The notes under the pieces are model-generated. The model was not told where the DNA came from and did not search any database. It worked only from the letters and a program-made list of their open reading frames with translations. Shown piece by piece: positions 1 to 9,214 of a DNA stretch of 26,618 nt (position 1 is its first letter; every line of letters starts with the position of its first letter). The position numbers and the translations under genes were made by a program. The DNA comes from Sergeia podlipaevii (taxonomy: Eukaryota; Euglenozoa; Kinetoplastea; Trypanosomatida; Trypanosomatidae): positions 1-26,618 of the forward strand of contig JASANZ010001948.1 in NCBI GenBank assembly GCA_030849805.1. The letters run 5' to 3'.

Positions 1-830
1 AAAAAAAAAACTGAAAAGAGGGGGAGAAAGTAAAAGCTTTGGAAAACGAAAAGAAATGAGAAATGAGAAAAAAAAAACTAAGTGCCCACCAGAACATTGC
101 CACACGTACACACATACACACAGATGTATGGCGTGTATGTGTATACATGTTCGTAATATGAAATTTTTTACCTGTAGAAGAACAAATAAAAATACATTCT
201 TTCAGGTTCACGCGCGCTTCAAGAAGAAGAAGAAGAAAAAAAAAAATGAAAGCGTTCGTTCTCACACTCGAGACAAATCATTCGTAATTTTCCTCGCAGT
301 TGCACTTTTTCGTTTAAAAAATCGAGTCACAGGTACTCTATTGTGATCGCATAAACCTCTCACCGCAGTGTTTCAAAATATTTCGCTAACTCATAAAATT
401 GGCTTTTAAAAAAAAAAGTTATTATCACTGTCTTGTATAAATCAAAACGGTAATCTCCTTCTCTCTCTCTCTCTATATATATATATCTCTGCAAGACTTT
501 ATCAGTAGCCAAACTGCATCACTATCATACATTCTTCTCTCAAACAAAACTAATGCTGCTGACGTAATGCTGTTTGTCTTTTTTTGTATTTTTTTATTAA
601 CATTATTATCTTCGCATTTCATTTTCTTCGTTGTTGCCGCTTTGTTCGCGTCCTTATCATCACAGCATCTCACGTATTTTCCCCTATATATATATATTAT
701 GAATGACCTCGAGAGAAATCTCCGCATGAGAGGAGGCACATATTATACGCTGCTTCTGTGACTAAGAAAGCATGAGGGGGGGAGGGGGAGAGGAGAACGA
801 CGTCCAGTCCCATCGCACCACCATCGCCAT
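1..830. other. Gene-free spacer downstream of the RRM protein gene
   Basis: This stretch lies 3' of the RNA-binding protein gene and probably holds its 3' UTR and part of the next intergenic region. It contains poly(A) runs on the plus strand, a GAA tract near 220-236, and a CT tract running into a TA tract at about 462-487. The short open frames here translate to low-complexity Lys/Phe/Leu-rich strings with no domain and no codon pattern like the real genes, so I call no gene. A purine-rich run of G lies at about 775-795. Confidence 0.7.
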
Positions 831-3800
831 CTAAACTCCCATCGATGCTGGTAAGCAGTACCCCGATGAATTTGCGATCACATAGGCCGTTGTGCCATCC
901 TGCAGACGTACTGGAACCTGCTGCTGCTGCTGCTGAACTGGAAATGTGTTGGTGTGTGACGAAGTGATACCCATCCCAAGACCTGTTGCTGCCATGAACG
1001 CGCCGCCTTGAGGAGCGGGAGAGACAAAAGCTGGAAGGACGTAGTTTGACTGAGAGTGCTGGAGATGCTGCTGCTGTTGATTCTGAAACTCCATCCTTGG
1101 AGACACTAAAGGCGATATCATGGCGGAAGCCAGCGTGCCTTCCGCTGTCATAGAAAGAGGTGATCCCACGCCCGTTGAGGAATGAGTTGGGGAAAGCATC
1201 GCAGCCGTGTTCATCAGCTGCGGATTCAGCCCAACGATGTGGCCACTAGCGGCACCACCAGGATGGGCAGCTAGGTGAGAAAAACTGCCGCTACTCTGGA
1301 TTACCATCATAGGCGCCATCATAGGCTGCGGCGGCGGCTGATGTGCGTGATGAATGTACTGAGGTGGCTGCTGCTGTTGCTGCAACTGCAGCTGCGACAT
1401 TTGAGCGTGATAGGAGCCAGGCGCCACACCGCTGACGCCGGGACCGGAGTACGGCGGGGGGGTCATCACACCACATTGGTACATGGGAACTCCAACTGGC
1501 TGTGACGGCAGTTGTGACGCCGGTGAAACGCACGGAGAGGTCACTGACGATATCGTCGCCTGGCGATGCGTTTGCAGCAATGAGCGGTTCAACGTCATGG
1601 GAGCAGTAACCGAAAGAACGTCCTTTTCAAAACAGTACAAGCCTTTGCGCGGTGCATCCATCGTTGCTGCTGCTGCTGAGAGTTTAGCGGCCTCATCACT
1701 CTTGGGTCCGGTACTTGTGCCCTCTGTCACTTCCCCATCTATGGCAGTGAGTTGAGATGGCGCAGAAGCACCCGACATAAGGCGCCCATCAACGAGTGCC
1801 TTGGCATCTGCTTCGCTGGCAAACGTGAAGCATGCGTGGTAGGAGTCTTTGTCTGCACTCTCACGGATGCGAAGCACATACACGCTAGTCGTACCCGCGT
1901 TAGCAGCGGGCCTCTTCTTCTTCTTCTCGTGAGAATCCTCTTCGTGGCAAACGACAGTCGCGTCCTCCTCTCTCACTTCGCTCTCGCTGCCCCGATTTTC
2001 TGGCTTCTCAATCACTTCAACCTCAGTTGCAAGTCCCTCGGCGCCACGCACCACCCCTGAATCTGTTTCCATCGTAAGGCCGTTGTCATCGCCTGATGGT
2101 GTACCAGAAGTAAGCAGACGTGCCACGCTTTCTGCGTCCTTCGTGGGCAATGAAACATCCAGCGAAACTGAATTCTTTATGTGGAAGTCTCCTGGCAGGC
2201 GGCTTGCATAAACCACCGCCGAGCCCATCATCTTGATAACTGCCTCCTCGTCTGTGTGATGCACCTCAGTCGCATTTGAGCTAGCAACTGCAGTTGCGGC
2301 AGCGGCAGCATTGGTGTTCTTGGTTATCGCATCACCAGTTGCCCCAGATAATTCTGGGTAGTCCGACGTACCGGTTTGTTGATCCATCTCCATAGCCGTC
2401 GCCGGTGTAGTGCATACCTCATCCTCGTCCATCATCGTAGTGCCACCCACAGCTGCCTTGTCCTTATCACTACTCTCCACTCCCGTAAAGCTGGTCGCTT
2501 TCTTGTCCGCCTGGGACGAAACGATACATCTGCACACGTGTCGTGCCACCTCTCTAAGAGCAGCAAACACGCTGCCGGGAAGCATCACGCGACCCTCCAT
2601 CATTTTGGATATCAACCCGGTGCTGTTCACCTGATCCCCGCCGCCATTGTAAGCGTGCTCGTCACTACCAGACATACTGAGAGAAGTTGCACTCGTACTA
2701 CTAGCCAAGTTGCGTGCGATGGACGGGGTTGCCTTGTCCTTCGCAAACCGGCACTGCAACGCGCCACCATGAAGCGCGCCAGGCACCCACAAGGTGTTCA
2801 ACTGCTCTACACAGGCAGCGGCAGACTCGTGGTTGTCATAGAGCACAAAGCCATATCCGAGAGAGTCGTTTGTGGTCGGGTGATGGGCAACCTTGGCGGA
2901 GACGATGGTGCCATAGCGGCTGCACAGCTCCGTCAGTTTTGTGGTGTTCCAGGTGAGAGGAATGTTGGTCACGTACACATTGCATGAAGATCCAGAGCCA
3001 GATCCACTCGGAGCGGCACTCTGTCGTCCCGTAGATTGCGGGTGTGAGTTGCCATTCTCCATTGATGAAGCTCCTTCCGCGACTTGGTTCACCGTCGAGA
3101 CCGGCGTAAGATACTGCTGCTGCTGGTGGTGGTGTTGCTGCTGCTGATTTAAATGCGATTGCTTGTGTAAGCTACCACTCAAGCTTTCAGCGCCGCTGCT
3201 GTTGCTGCAAGCCGTCGCCTCTCTCCCTGAGTTAGCCAAGCGACCGCTGCCCATCTCGCTACTTCTACGAGGCACATGAGCAGGTGTGTTCAGTGGGTGA
3301 TCGCTTGTGAGCCCCGCAAGATTGCCACCTGCGCTGGTAGAAAAGGCAAAAGATGAGAGTGCACGCACGGAATTACCGTTGCTCATTCCTGAATCCTCCA
3401 CTGCTGAGACAGGCCCTCCTGAAGAAGGAGCGGAAGTCGCATTGTTTAAAAGGACAACTTCCCCGTTGCTAAGACTCATAAGGAAAGCGTCCCGCTGTGA
3501 TTGCTTCGGCTGCACTAGTGACGGTGCAGGTACTTGCGGATAGCGAGCGGCGGCTGCCGCGGCGGCGGCGGTGACTTCCATGGTTGCGCTTGCGATACTC
3601 TCAAAGGAAGGCGCAGCGCGCTCGTGTGCGTAGCGGCACAACAACACCCGTGTACCTGGCGCAGCATTTTCAATTGCAGCAGTCGCAATACCATCCGGAA
3701 CTGGCATGCCAGGAATGCCAAAAGAACTTCCGACTTCTCCTGCTACCGCCGTAGGATCCTCCACCACACGCTCGTTAAGCTGTTCAATGCACATGGCGGC

Positions 3801-5249
3801 GTGTGCCTCGTGTTGAAACAGAACAAAACCATATCCAAGTGACGTATTGCTACGCTCGTGATGCATCACCTTGGCAGAGATGATAGTGCCATATGCCCCA
3901 CACACCTCTCGAAGTTTACTGGTGTTCCAGGATAAGGGAAGGTTTGTTACATACACATTCCTCCTCGCCTTACTGCCTGTAACAGCGCCTGTACCACCAC
4001 CACCGGCAGCGCCCCCACTACTGAAGCTGTTGTGCATGCTGCTATAGCCGCCGCCGCCCTGCATTTCAGAGCCCTGCGATGAAGAGAGTACATCTCGAGA
4101 TCCTAAACGGTCCAAACTTCCCGGGAGCATCATCACCGATGTGGCGTTGGGCAACTGCGGCACATACTGAAACGCCTGTTGCGAATGAGACTGTTGCTGT
4201 TGCTGATTCATAGCGGCGGCGAGCATCTGAGGGTTCGCACTGGTATCAAGAGAAGCCGCAGCAGAAGCGGCGGCGTAGTGAGGGGGGCTGTGTAGTGCAT
4301 CTAGCCTCGTGGCAGACGCAATAAACGGCTGAGGGGAGAGAACAACTGAGTCAGCGGTACCATGTTGCTGCTGCTGTGAGCTAAGTACACTTACTGGTTG
4401 CCCCGTAAGGGAGTTCACCGCATAATACATGACCGGCGGTGCTGGTGGAGTAGAGGTGAGAACACGGTGAGTAGCAGTAGCAGGATCAAACGAGTACATC
4501 ATGGGCAGTCCGCTACCATTTACCGATTGCAATGGTGGTGAGCCAAGAACTGGAACGGAAAGGGGGACTCCAGCTACCATATGGGCACCGGCGTTGCCTG
4601 TACCAGCTGCTGGATCTGCGTAAAATGTCGAAGTGATGAAACCCTCCGGTGGCGCCGAGGGCACCGAGGTGGTTGGTCCAACGCTGCACTGGAGCGTGCT
4701 GCCCTCATTACTAGGGATACTACGCATATCTATGGACTGGCCCATCTGCCCTTCGGTCCATGCCCCAGTTGTGTTCAGGATTGGCTGAACAATCGAAGAA
4801 AACAATGGGAGACTCGGCACTGCGGAAACACGTGTACTTACATGAGAAGCTGTACCGCTGCGATTGTTACTGTACTCGTACGCAGAAGCACCTCCTGTTG
4901 CTTCCGTTGCAACTCCTCCTCCTCCTTCTGCTGCTGCTGCTGCCGCTGGGGCCGTGTGAAACATCTGAAATACATCTCGATTGCCTATTGCATCTCCTGC
5001 ATCTCCTGTATCCGCAAATGCGCCGACTGGTGCCGCTACGGCGGCATCGTGTTGTTGTTGTTGTTGTTGTTGTTGTCGCTGTGGCTGATGCTGCTGCTGC
5101 TGTTTCTGGAGTAAACTGTCATTCAAGTGCAAGTTGACCGCGCTGTCATGCGTATCGTACATCAACCAGGGGCCTTCTCCTGAATTATTGCGGACGATTT
5201 GATCTTCGTGAGGCGCGGAATACTCAGTGCTTAACGCCTTGTCCGCCAT
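831..5249 (-). CDS. Gln-rich RNA-binding protein with two RRM domains
   Basis: The protein has 1472 residues from the ATG at 5249. The open frame extends 12 codons further upstream, but only through a TA microsatellite to a TTG. The first ATG sits in a CCATGG context, and no other ATG lies between it and the candidate splice acceptor near 5443. RRM1 is at about residues 430-545, with RNP2-like VYVTNL and RNP1-like LGYGFVLF and a long insert before its last strand. RRM2 is at about 756-839 and is closely similar to RRM1. A degenerate third RRM-like segment (VYVLRI ... HACFTF) lies near 1119-1159. The rest is low complexity: several Gln tracts, Ser/Gly/Ala-rich linkers and an acidic stretch. 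Known RRM proteins of this kind bind single-stranded RNA; in trypanosomatids they control mRNA stability and translation. That role is inferred and the RNA target is unknown. The stop is TAG. I recognise no named orthologue. Confidence 0.93.
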   Translation of the reverse strand: MADKALSTEYSAPHEDQIVRNNSGEGPWLMYDTHDSAVNLHLNDSLLQKQQQQHQPQRQQQQQQQQHDAAVAAPVGAFADTGDAGDAIGNRDVFQMFHTAPAAAAAAEGGGGVATEATGGASAYEYSNNRSGTASHVSTRVSAVPSLPLFSSIVQPILNTTGAWTEGQMGQSIDMRSIPSNEGSTLQCSVGPTTSVPSAPPEGFITSTFYADPAAGTGNAGAHMVAGVPLSVPVLGSPPLQSVNGSGLPMMYSFDPATATHRVLTSTPPAPPVMYYAVNSLTGQPVSVLSSQQQQHGTADSVVLSPQPFIASATRLDALHSPPHYAAASAAASLDTSANPQMLAAAMNQQQQQSHSQQAFQYVPQLPNATSVMMLPGSLDRLGSRDVLSSSQGSEMQGGGGYSSMHNSFSSGGAAGGGGTGAVTGSKARRNVYVTNLPLSWNTSKLREVCGAYGTIISAKVMHHERSNTSLGYGFVLFQHEAHAAMCIEQLNERVVEDPTAVAGEVGSSFGIPGMPVPDGIATAAIENAAPGTRVLLCRYAHERAAPSFESIASATMEVTAAAAAAAARYPQVPAPSLVQPKQSQRDAFLMSLSNGEVVLLNNATSAPSSGGPVSAVEDSGMSNGNSVRALSSFAFSTSAGGNLAGLTSDHPLNTPAHVPRRSSEMGSGRLANSGREATACSNSSGAESLSGSLHKQSHLNQQQQHHHQQQQYLTPVSTVNQVAEGASSMENGNSHPQSTGRQSAAPSGSGSGSSCNVYVTNIPLTWNTTKLTELCSRYGTIVSAKVAHHPTTNDSLGYGFVLYDNHESAAACVEQLNTLWVPGALHGGALQCRFAKDKATPSIARNLASSTSATSLSMSGSDEHAYNGGGDQVNSTGLISKMMEGRVMLPGSVFAALREVARHVCRCIVSSQADKKATSFTGVESSDKDKAAVGGTTMMDEDEVCTTPATAMEMDQQTGTSDYPELSGATGDAITKNTNAAAAATAVASSNATEVHHTDEEAVIKMMGSAVVYASRLPGDFHIKNSVSLDVSLPTKDAESVARLLTSGTPSGDDNGLTMETDSGVVRGAEGLATEVEVIEKPENRGSESEVREEDATVVCHEEDSHEKKKKRPAANAGTTSVYVLRIRESADKDSYHACFTFASEADAKALVDGRLMSGASAPSQLTAIDGEVTEGTSTGPKSDEAAKLSAAAATMDAPRKGLYCFEKDVLSVTAPMTLNRSLLQTHRQATISSVTSPCVSPASQLPSQPVGVPMYQCGVMTPPPYSGPGVSGVAPGSYHAQMSQLQLQQQQQPPQYIHHAHQPPPQPMMAPMMVIQSSGSFSHLAAHPGGAASGHIVGLNPQLMNTAAMLSPTHSSTGVGSPLSMTAEGTLASAMISPLVSPRMEFQNQQQQHLQHSQSNYVLPAFVSPAPQGGAFMAATGLGMGITSSHTNTFPVQQQQQQVPVRLQDGTTAYVIANSSGYCLPASMGV

Positions 5250-5262
5250 GGTAGCAAAAATG

Positions 5263-5282
5263 TATATATATATATATATATA
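5263..5282. repeat. TA microsatellite just upstream of the RRM gene start
   Basis: About ten TA units lie 14 bases upstream of the ATG at 5249, within the predicted 5' UTR. Read through in frame they give an artificial Tyr-Ile extension, which is why the open frame appears longer than the gene. Confidence 0.9.
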
Positions 5283-5442
5283 CAAAAAAAAGGTAAAAGT
5301 TTTTTTTTTAAGTTGTAAAGTGCAAGCAAGAAAAACTGCTATGCTCCTTTTCTTCTATTTCTGTTTCCTTCCTTCTTTCTTTCTTACTTTTTTTTGTTTT
5401 TTTTTCCCTCCCTTCAACCAGCAGTCGAGCTTGTCTGCTAGT

Positions 5443-5490
5443 CTCAGAATAGAAACAGTACACGAAGAACAAGAAAAAAAAAAAGGTTCT
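5443..5490 (-). promoter_or_regulatory. Candidate spliced-leader acceptor for the RRM gene
   Basis: On the minus strand a T-rich polypyrimidine tract (5490-5452, including an 11-T run) is followed by the first AG at 5444-5443. Trans-splicing here would give a 5' UTR of about 193 nt with no upstream ATG. Polypyrimidine-AG is the established acceptor signature in trypanosomatids; the exact site is inferred. Confidence 0.4.
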
Positions 5491-5689
5491 TGAAATTCGG
5501 ACCACGCCGAAGATCCTTCTTCCTATTCCTTTACCTCCTAGATTATTCCCCCCTCCCTTCTTTTCTTTTTTTTTTTTGGCTTATTCAAATAGTAACAGCT
5601 GTTTGTTGTTGATGTTGTTGTTGTTCGTGTGTTCCAAGTTTAAGTTCAAATGCCTTGTACCCACTTTTTCTCTCCTTGTCGCTCTCGCT

Positions 5690-5717
5690 CACACACACAC
5701 ACACACACACACACACA
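5690..5717. repeat. CA microsatellite, 14 units
   Basis: This is an uninterrupted CA dinucleotide run in the spacer upstream of the RRM gene. On the coding strand it reads TG. It is likely length-polymorphic. Confidence 0.95.
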
Positions 5718-6742
5718 ACACTTCGTTATTCACACAAAACTATATACTGCAGCCGCGCCTCCACAAAACACAGATGTGTAAAAAGGTGGTGTGGTGTACG
5801 CACTCTGCAAAAGAAAAAAAAGAAGTGAAGAAAAAAAAAGAGATTTTAGGAAGCCGCCTAGAAAAAAAAAAAAATCCCAGTAGCAGTAGTCTTACGTCCA
5901 AAAAAAAAGAAAAATATATATATAGTAACAATAAAGCAAACAATAATAATAATAATAAATGCTATCGTCACTTGTCTCTAACAAGTCCTTTCACCCTTCT
6001 TCTTTCTTTATCTATTTCTTCTCTTTTTAAAAAAAAAAAAAGAAAATCCCCCTTTTATATACAAAAAAAAGAGAATTCAATTTTCCTCTCTTTCTCTCTC
6101 TGAACTGATTGCGGAGTATATCAACACAAATATACGGTCTTAATGGGTCTTCTGGTTGACTGCGCACACGTTGTTGATGCTCTTTTTTTTTTTCCTCCTC
6201 CTCCCCCCCCTTTTTCTTCAGTAGAGTGAATAGAAAAAAGTTCCTCTGCTGAAGTGCTTCTTTTTCTCCTTACAAAAATGTATCTTAAAAAAAAAGAGAA
6301 AAAAATAATTGCTATCTTGCTTTGAACCCGCTTTCTTTCGCCTTTTTGTTTTGATTGTTTGCTTGCTTGCAATTCTCCTTGTTTCTCTGCTCAGTTATGC
6401 CTCTGCGATCGTCAATAGTTTTGATAAAGCAAAGAGTACTCTTACAATAACGACGAAAGAAGCAAAAAATAAAAAAAAAGAGAGAGCTAAATAAACAAAA
6501 GGAAGAAGAGTGCGAGAAAACAGTCAAGCAAATAGCTACAAAAAAAGTTTGTTTTCGTAAAAATGTAAATGTAATAGAAAGAAGAAGTAGCAACAAGAAG
6601 TGTGCAATGTTTTCAAAAAAAAAAAAAAAAAAGACAGAAGGGGATGTGAAAGTGCCGCAAGTATGTATTTATCCGCACAGACTCCCAAAGCAGCTTTTAC
6701 GATTGTAATTGTTTGGTTTCCTCTCTGTGCGTATCGCTCCTT

Positions 6743-6764
6743 CTATCTATCTATCTATCTATCT
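6743..6764. repeat. CTAT tetranucleotide microsatellite
   Basis: About five and a half CTAT units lie in the long gene-free spacer. A related tetranucleotide (TAGA) occurs at 11124-11150 upstream of the next gene. Confidence 0.9.
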
Positions 6765-8400
6765 AGATAACTATTTATATTTTTTTTAAGTGTTCTGAAG
6801 ATATGGATTAGATAGAAAACAATAAAGTGGTTCGCGTGTAGTTTCAAATAAATAAATAAAAATGAGAACCCCCCTCAAAGAAAAAAGGAACTAGAAAACA
6901 AAAAAAAAAAAGACGACTCGGAGAAAAAAAAATATCAATAAAAGAGTGCGTACTTGCTAACAAAAGAAAAAAAAAGAAGAAGGAAAAGATGAAAAAAAAA
7001 AGAAATATAAAGAAATGTAAATAAATAAATATATGCGTGTGTGTGTGTTTGAGTGTAGTACCCCCTACGCGATAAAGAAAATAGGTTCCCGCTAATCCTT
7101 CCTTTCTCTATCTTTCCTTCTCTCTTTCTCTCTGTTTCTTCTAGAGCTATTTTTTTTTCTCTGGTTGTGCCTTCTTCAAAAGTGACTAATAGGACAAAAA
7201 AAAAAAAAGCACGAATTTTCTTTAAAATGGCAATAATTAAATAATAATAATAATAAAGAGTTATGAAGAAATATCCACGCTCTCCTATATATAGTAAAGT
7301 CACACTTGCAAACAGTTTAAAAGAAAAAAAAGCAGAATACAAGAAAAAAAAAACTACAGAAAGGGAAAACTATATATGAATAGATTGATGTAGGTGGAAG
7401 TGAAAGAATAAGCCTTTCGGACTCTCTTTCTCCTTCTTACTTTGCTCTTTTTTTTTCTTTTCTTCTTCAGAAAAAAATTCTCTCCTGTAGGAACTAGATT
7501 AAGTCCAATCATATAGCAATGAAAAAATATTTATGTTTTTTTTTTATCATTTAGCAATAACAAAAACAAAAAAAAGAGAAAAGGGGAAGGAAATTAATAA
7601 GAAAATATATATACGAATAGGCAAACGCGATTGAAAGGCTCAGAAACAACAAACAGAAAGAGAGAGAGAATAGAGACCGTGAACCAAACTCACCACACCC
7701 GTGCATAAGGTGATGCAATGCAGAATTAGCCGCATTTATTATTTTATTCTGAGATAATCTGGATGATCAGTAATGCATTGTGTGCGTATATAATTGAAGA
7801 AAGAAAAGAAAAAAAAAATAGGCGAGACGCATACATATTTATTGGATCCCTTTTAAAAGTTCAAAGACATACAAAGATAAATACATACTAGAAAAAAAAA
7901 AATGCGAAACTTAAAATGCATCTGGGTAACAGAAAAATAAGAGTTGGAGAAAGAAAAGTGGGAACATGAAGCACATTTACTATCTTTTTTATTCTTCATT
8001 ACGTTCCCCTCCTCCTTCTCAAATTGCAAACGACACTATATATACCACTCGCATATTACCTTTGTACACCAAAAATGGCCAATAAGACACCAACCACCAT
8101 TTAAAAAAAAAAAAAAAAAAACAGTCGGTATGCCCTTCCCCAATTTTTTTTTCTTCTACAATAGTTATAGTAGCGGCACGCGGAAAAACTACCTGCATCA
8201 TCATCACACAAAAACAAACTGTATGATTCGAAAAAAAAAAAAGCAGTAGCATTATTGTTTAAAACATTGCGGGCACAGACTCACCAGAAGGGAATATGAT
8301 ACACATCTGAAGGAAGGAGAAAAACAAGAAAAATTAGATTCCGTGCAATATTCATAACTAAATGGTCACATACATCGCCATATGGTAATACACATACAAA

Positions 8401-8558
8401 TACACGTGTATATGTGCTTTTATGCACACAAACATACGCAAATACGCGCGCGCGTTATTGACTTTGGGGTGCAATCGAAAGAAAGAAAGAAACAAAATGC
8501 CTCAACGAGCGCCTCGCGTTAAACGTCAATACACACACATATGCACATATACGCAAAT
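8401..8558. repeat. Alternating purine-pyrimidine patch with palindromes and a direct repeat
   Basis: The patch contains a 10-bp palindrome (TACACGTGTA, 8401-8410), a small hairpin (TGTGC 8413-8417 with GCACA 8424-8428), and a 12-bp CG palindrome (ACGCGCGCGCGT, 8444-8455). A direct repeat of ATACGCAAAT lies at 8434-8443 and 8549-8558, each copy preceded by ATGCACA. It stands out from the surrounding poly(A) DNA. No function is known; Z-DNA propensity is an inference from the alternation. Confidence 0.6.
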
Positions 8559-9214
8559 GTGAGACTTTTATGACTTTTTTTTTTTTAAGTGGAAGCACAA
8601 CAAAATTTAATAACAATAGTAAAAAATGATAATAAATAGCAAGTGCTCATACATAGGATCACACCCTTTACTATCTTCACTCAGATTGCAATATAAACAA
8701 TAATAAAAAAAAAAAAGTCGCCCGCGTGTGCACTGTATGTGTATGAAAGTATACACGCTCTCGCTACACCGCCACATAATGGCCTCTTCATCAAATTTCG
8801 ATCCCTCTGCTATTGTAAAAACACATTTAGAAAAAAAAAGGGGGAAAAAAGGAAGAAGAAAATGAAAAAAAAAAAAGAGATAGAAATAAATAAAAATTTA
8901 ACAATAAAAAAAGAACAACGAAAGCAGCATATGATCGTATGAGTCAGCATAGCTTCCACATAGCACACACACACGCACATACATACGTATATACTTGAAA
9001 CAGGAATGCACAAGTGATGAAAATGCAAGCAGAGAACACAGACACAAAAAAAAAGGAGGGGAGAAGAGGAAAGATAGTAACGTCATATGTGAACAAACAG
9101 AAAGAGAAGGAGAACAACGAAAAAAAGGGTCTATCTATCTGCAAAAAGTAAAAATTAGATTGAGAAAACCAAACCTCACTCTTTTCTTTTTTCTTTTGGG
9201 GTGGAGGGGGGAGG

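Larger units (their letters stand above)
5491..9214. other. Long gene-free region, low complexity
   Basis: This 3.7 kb stretch lies between the membrane protein gene (ends 9215) and the RRM gene. I find no convincing gene: open frames of up to 175 codons are made of runs of Lys, Phe, Ser, Asn and Thr-His caused by poly(A), CT, AAT and CA repeats. Visible contents are a CA tract (5690-5717), AAT tracts near 5942-5957 and 7241-7256, a CTAT tract (6743-6764), more than ten poly(A) or poly(T) runs of 8-18 bases, and an alternating purine-pyrimidine patch at about 8395-8560. It is most simply the long 3' UTR of the membrane protein gene plus spacer. A small RNA gene cannot be excluded by eye. Confidence 0.6.

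Noticed and set aside
2376..2987. 203-codon plus-strand open frame opposite the RRM gene
   Set aside because: It is antisense to a strongly supported coding region including RRM2, has no recognisable domain and runs against the direction of the cluster.
5576..6103. 175-codon plus-strand open frame in the spacer
   Set aside because: It consists of Thr-His, Lys, Ser and Asn runs from CA, poly(A) and AAT repeats, and is on the strand opposite all real genes.
6935..7342. 135-codon minus-strand open frame in the long spacer
   Set aside because: It is a Phe/Tyr/Leu-rich translation of poly(A) and AAT repeats, with no domain and composition unlike the other proteins.
7700..7790. Possible C/D-type snoRNA (GTGATGC, CTGA and a 7-bp inverted repeat)
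   Set aside because: The C-like box is imperfect, no terminal stem adjoins the boxes, and such short motifs arise easily by chance; not enough to call.
8260..8330. Second snoRNA-like motif pair (ATGATAC ... CTGA)
   Set aside because: Boxes are imperfect and too close together, and no closing stem is visible.
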